64,000 nt of DNA from Burkholderia sp. FERM BP-3421. Its GTDB lineage: Bacteria > Pseudomonadota > Gammaproteobacteria > Burkholderiales > Burkholderiaceae. The position numbers and the translations under genes are program-made. The notes beneath the pieces were generated by a model. The model was not told the origin of the DNA, did no database searches, and saw only the letters and a list, made by a program, of their open reading frames with translations. This document shows, one piece after another, positions 62,703 through 64,000 of the stretch; the first letter of the stretch is position 1; every line of letters starts with the position of its first letter. The DNA is taken from assembly GCF_028657905.1 (NCBI RefSeq), contig NZ_CP117781.1, positions 2,294,001-2,358,000 of the forward strand. Direction: 5' to 3'.

Positions 62703-64000
62703 GTGAAGCTCAGCGAGCTTGGCAGCATCTTTTTCCTGCAGCTGTTCGTCATCATCGCCGCATGCCGGGCCGTCGGCTGGCTGACGGAGCGCTGGCTGAA
62801 GCAGCCGCGCGTGGTCGGCGAAATGCTCGCGGGCGTCGTGCTGGGGCCGTCGCTGTTCGGGCTCGTCGCCCCCACCCTGCAGCAAGCCATCTTCCCACCG
62901 GAATCGAAGGGCGTGCTGTATGCCTGCGCGCAGCTCGGCATCGGCCTCTATATGTTCATCGTCGGGCTCGGCTTCCGGAGCGACCACTTCCGCGCCAACA
63001 GCAAGAGCGCGATCGCCGTGTCGGTGTTCGGGATGGCCGCGCCGTTCGCCGGCGCGATCCTGCTGGTGCCATGGCTGCTGAACACGCCGGGGTTGTTTCC
63101 CGGCCATCCGAGCCCGTTGCAGGCCACGCTGTTCATGGGGGCCGCCATCTCGATCACCGCGTTTCCGATGCTCGCGCGCATCATCCACGAGCGCGGCCTG
63201 AACGACACGCGGCTCGGCACGCTGGTGCTGTCCGCCGGCGCAGTCGACGACGCGGGCGCCTGGATCGTGCTCGCGATCGTGCTGGCGACCTTCAGCGGCG
63301 ACGCCGCCGCCGCATGGCGCGCGGTGACCGGCTGCATCGGCTTCGCGGTCTGCATGATCGCGTTCGGGCCGCGCCTGCTCGCGCCGCTCGGCCAGTGGGC
63401 CGAGCGCGACCGCCAGGTCGGCCCGACCCTGCTGTCGGTCGTGCTGCTGCTGTTCATGCTCGCCGCGTACGCGATGGACCGGGTGGGCGTGCACGCGGTG
63501 TTCGGCGGCTTCATCCTCGGCGCGGCGATGCCGCGCGGGCGCCTCGCGAGCGAGCTGCGCCGGCAGCTGGAGCCGTTCACGCTCGCGTTGCTGCTGCCGA
63601 TCTTCTTCGCCTATTCGGGATTGAACACGCGCCTCACGCTGCTCACCGAGCCGGCGCTCGCGCCGCTGACCGCGGCGATCCTCGTCGTCTCGGTCGCCGG
63701 CAAGGCCGGCGCATGCTGGCTCGCCGCGCGCATCACGGGCCAGGACAACCGCACGAGCCTCGGCATCGCGTCGCTGATGAACACGCGCGGGCTGATGGAG
63801 CTGATCATCCTGAATATCGGCATGCAGGAGCGCGTGATCAGCCCGGCGCTGTTTTCGATGATGGTGCTGATGACCGTGCTGACCACGCTGATGACCACCC
63901 CGCTGTTCGAGCTGGTGTACGGCCGCCGCGCGCGTGCGCTGGGCGAGCTGCCCACGCTCGCGGAGCCGGGCGGCGGCGCCGCGGCAGCGGGTGCGGCCGA
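62703..64000 (+). CDS. CPA2 family cation:proton antiporter (runs off the right edge)
   Basis: A GTG at 62703, with GGAGA upstream, opens a frame that stays open to the window end (over 430 residues). The protein is a multi-pass membrane exchanger: VGEMLAGVVLGPSLFG, the helix LGIGLYMFIVGLGF, TAFPMLARIIHERGL with GAVDDAGAWIVLAIVL, the membrane acidic pair of this superfamily, and LIPIFFAYSG-like and NTRGLMELIILNIGM segments. The part seen matches Kef/NapA-like CPA2 exchangers without a visible TrkA domain. It lies beyond the cluster border. A link to export or self-protection is possible but not shown. Confidence 0.9.
   Translation, partial: MKLSELGSIFFLQLFVIIAACRAVGWLTERWLKQPRVVGEMLAGVVLGPSLFGLVAPTLQQAIFPPESKGVLYACAQLGIGLYMFIVGLGFRSDHFRANSKSAIAVSVFGMAAPFAGAILLVPWLLNTPGLFPGHPSPLQATLFMGAAISITAFPMLARIIHERGLNDTRLGTLVLSAGAVDDAGAWIVLAIVLATFSGDAAAAWRAVTGCIGFAVCMIAFGPRLLAPLGQWAERDRQVGPTLLSVVLLLFMLAAYAMDRVGVHAVFGGFILGAAMPRGRLASELRRQLEPFTLALLLPIFFAYSGLNTRLTLLTEPALAPLTAAILVVSVAGKAGACWLAARITGQDNRTSLGIASLMNTRGLMELIILNIGMQERVISPALFSMMVLMTVLTTLMTTPLFELVYGRRARALGELPTLAEPGGGAAAAGAA

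Noticed and set aside
1..64000. tRNA, rRNA, insertion sequences, CRISPR arrays or phage attachment sites
   Set aside because: I looked for cloverleaf-like stretches, transposase motifs and regular repeats and found none that I could support by eye.

Overview
The window is very GC-rich, with gene families and codon use typical of a beta-proteobacterium. The gene content (XRE-cupin regulators, several ECF sigma operons, a DUF1501/DUF1800 pair, a large PKS-NRPS cluster) points to Burkholderia sensu lato, perhaps the plant-associated or pseudomallei-like group. The genus is an inference, not a measurement.

Left part (1-29.8 kb). This is ordinary accessory chromosome: hypothetical and secreted proteins, a DUF1501 gene beside a broken DUF1800 gene, a retropepsin-like protease with a PDZ domain, and a phosphoesterase coupled to a small ORF. 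An AT-rich stretch near 10.4-12.1 kb carries a lipoprotein. It is followed by an ECF sigma / anti-sigma / metal-sensor-like operon. An XRE-cupin regulator faces RidA and D-amino-acid-oxidase-like genes across a perfect 16-bp inverted repeat. A second ECF sigma/anti-sigma pair faces a catalase-like peroxidase and cytochrome b561 across two near-identical divergent promoters. A TetR gene, an alpha/beta hydrolase, an ABC-importer-like operon without an ATPase and a secreted HNH-like protein complete this part. Four genes between 4.9 and 14.6 kb appear frameshifted, all at G/C homopolymers, which suggests sequence errors or recent decay.

Right part (29.8-62 kb). This is one large biosynthetic cluster and the most interesting object here. 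The minus-strand arm reads: Nif11-leader precursor peptide, 2OG-Fe oxygenase, fatty acyl-AMP ligase, SyrB2/HctB-like halogenase fused to an ACP, PKS (KS-AT-ACP-aminotransferase-methyltransferase-C), SyrP-like hydroxylase, asparagine synthetase. A plus-strand pair encodes a class II lanthipeptide synthetase (LanM with a CCG zinc motif) and a small calycin-like protein. A second minus-strand arm encodes three NRPS subunits (C*-A-T-E-C, A-T, docking-C-A-T-TE) and a Cys-His-Asp transglutaminase-like protein. The predicted assembly line activates a fatty acid, chlorinates it on an ACP and extends it once with malonate. It then methylates and transaminates the product to a beta-amino acid, adds about three residues (D-Asx, unknown, aromatic) and releases the chain by a thioesterase. 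In parallel, LanM would modify the Nif11-type peptide, whose C-terminus carries a CSTSC motif.

The two pathways sit interleaved in one locus. This suggests either a lipopeptide-lanthipeptide conjugate or two co-produced products. I know of class III lipolanthines, but I do not recognise this class II LanM / Nif11 / halogenated beta-amino-lipopeptide combination. A cation:proton antiporter gene starts after an AT-rich gap and runs off the right edge.
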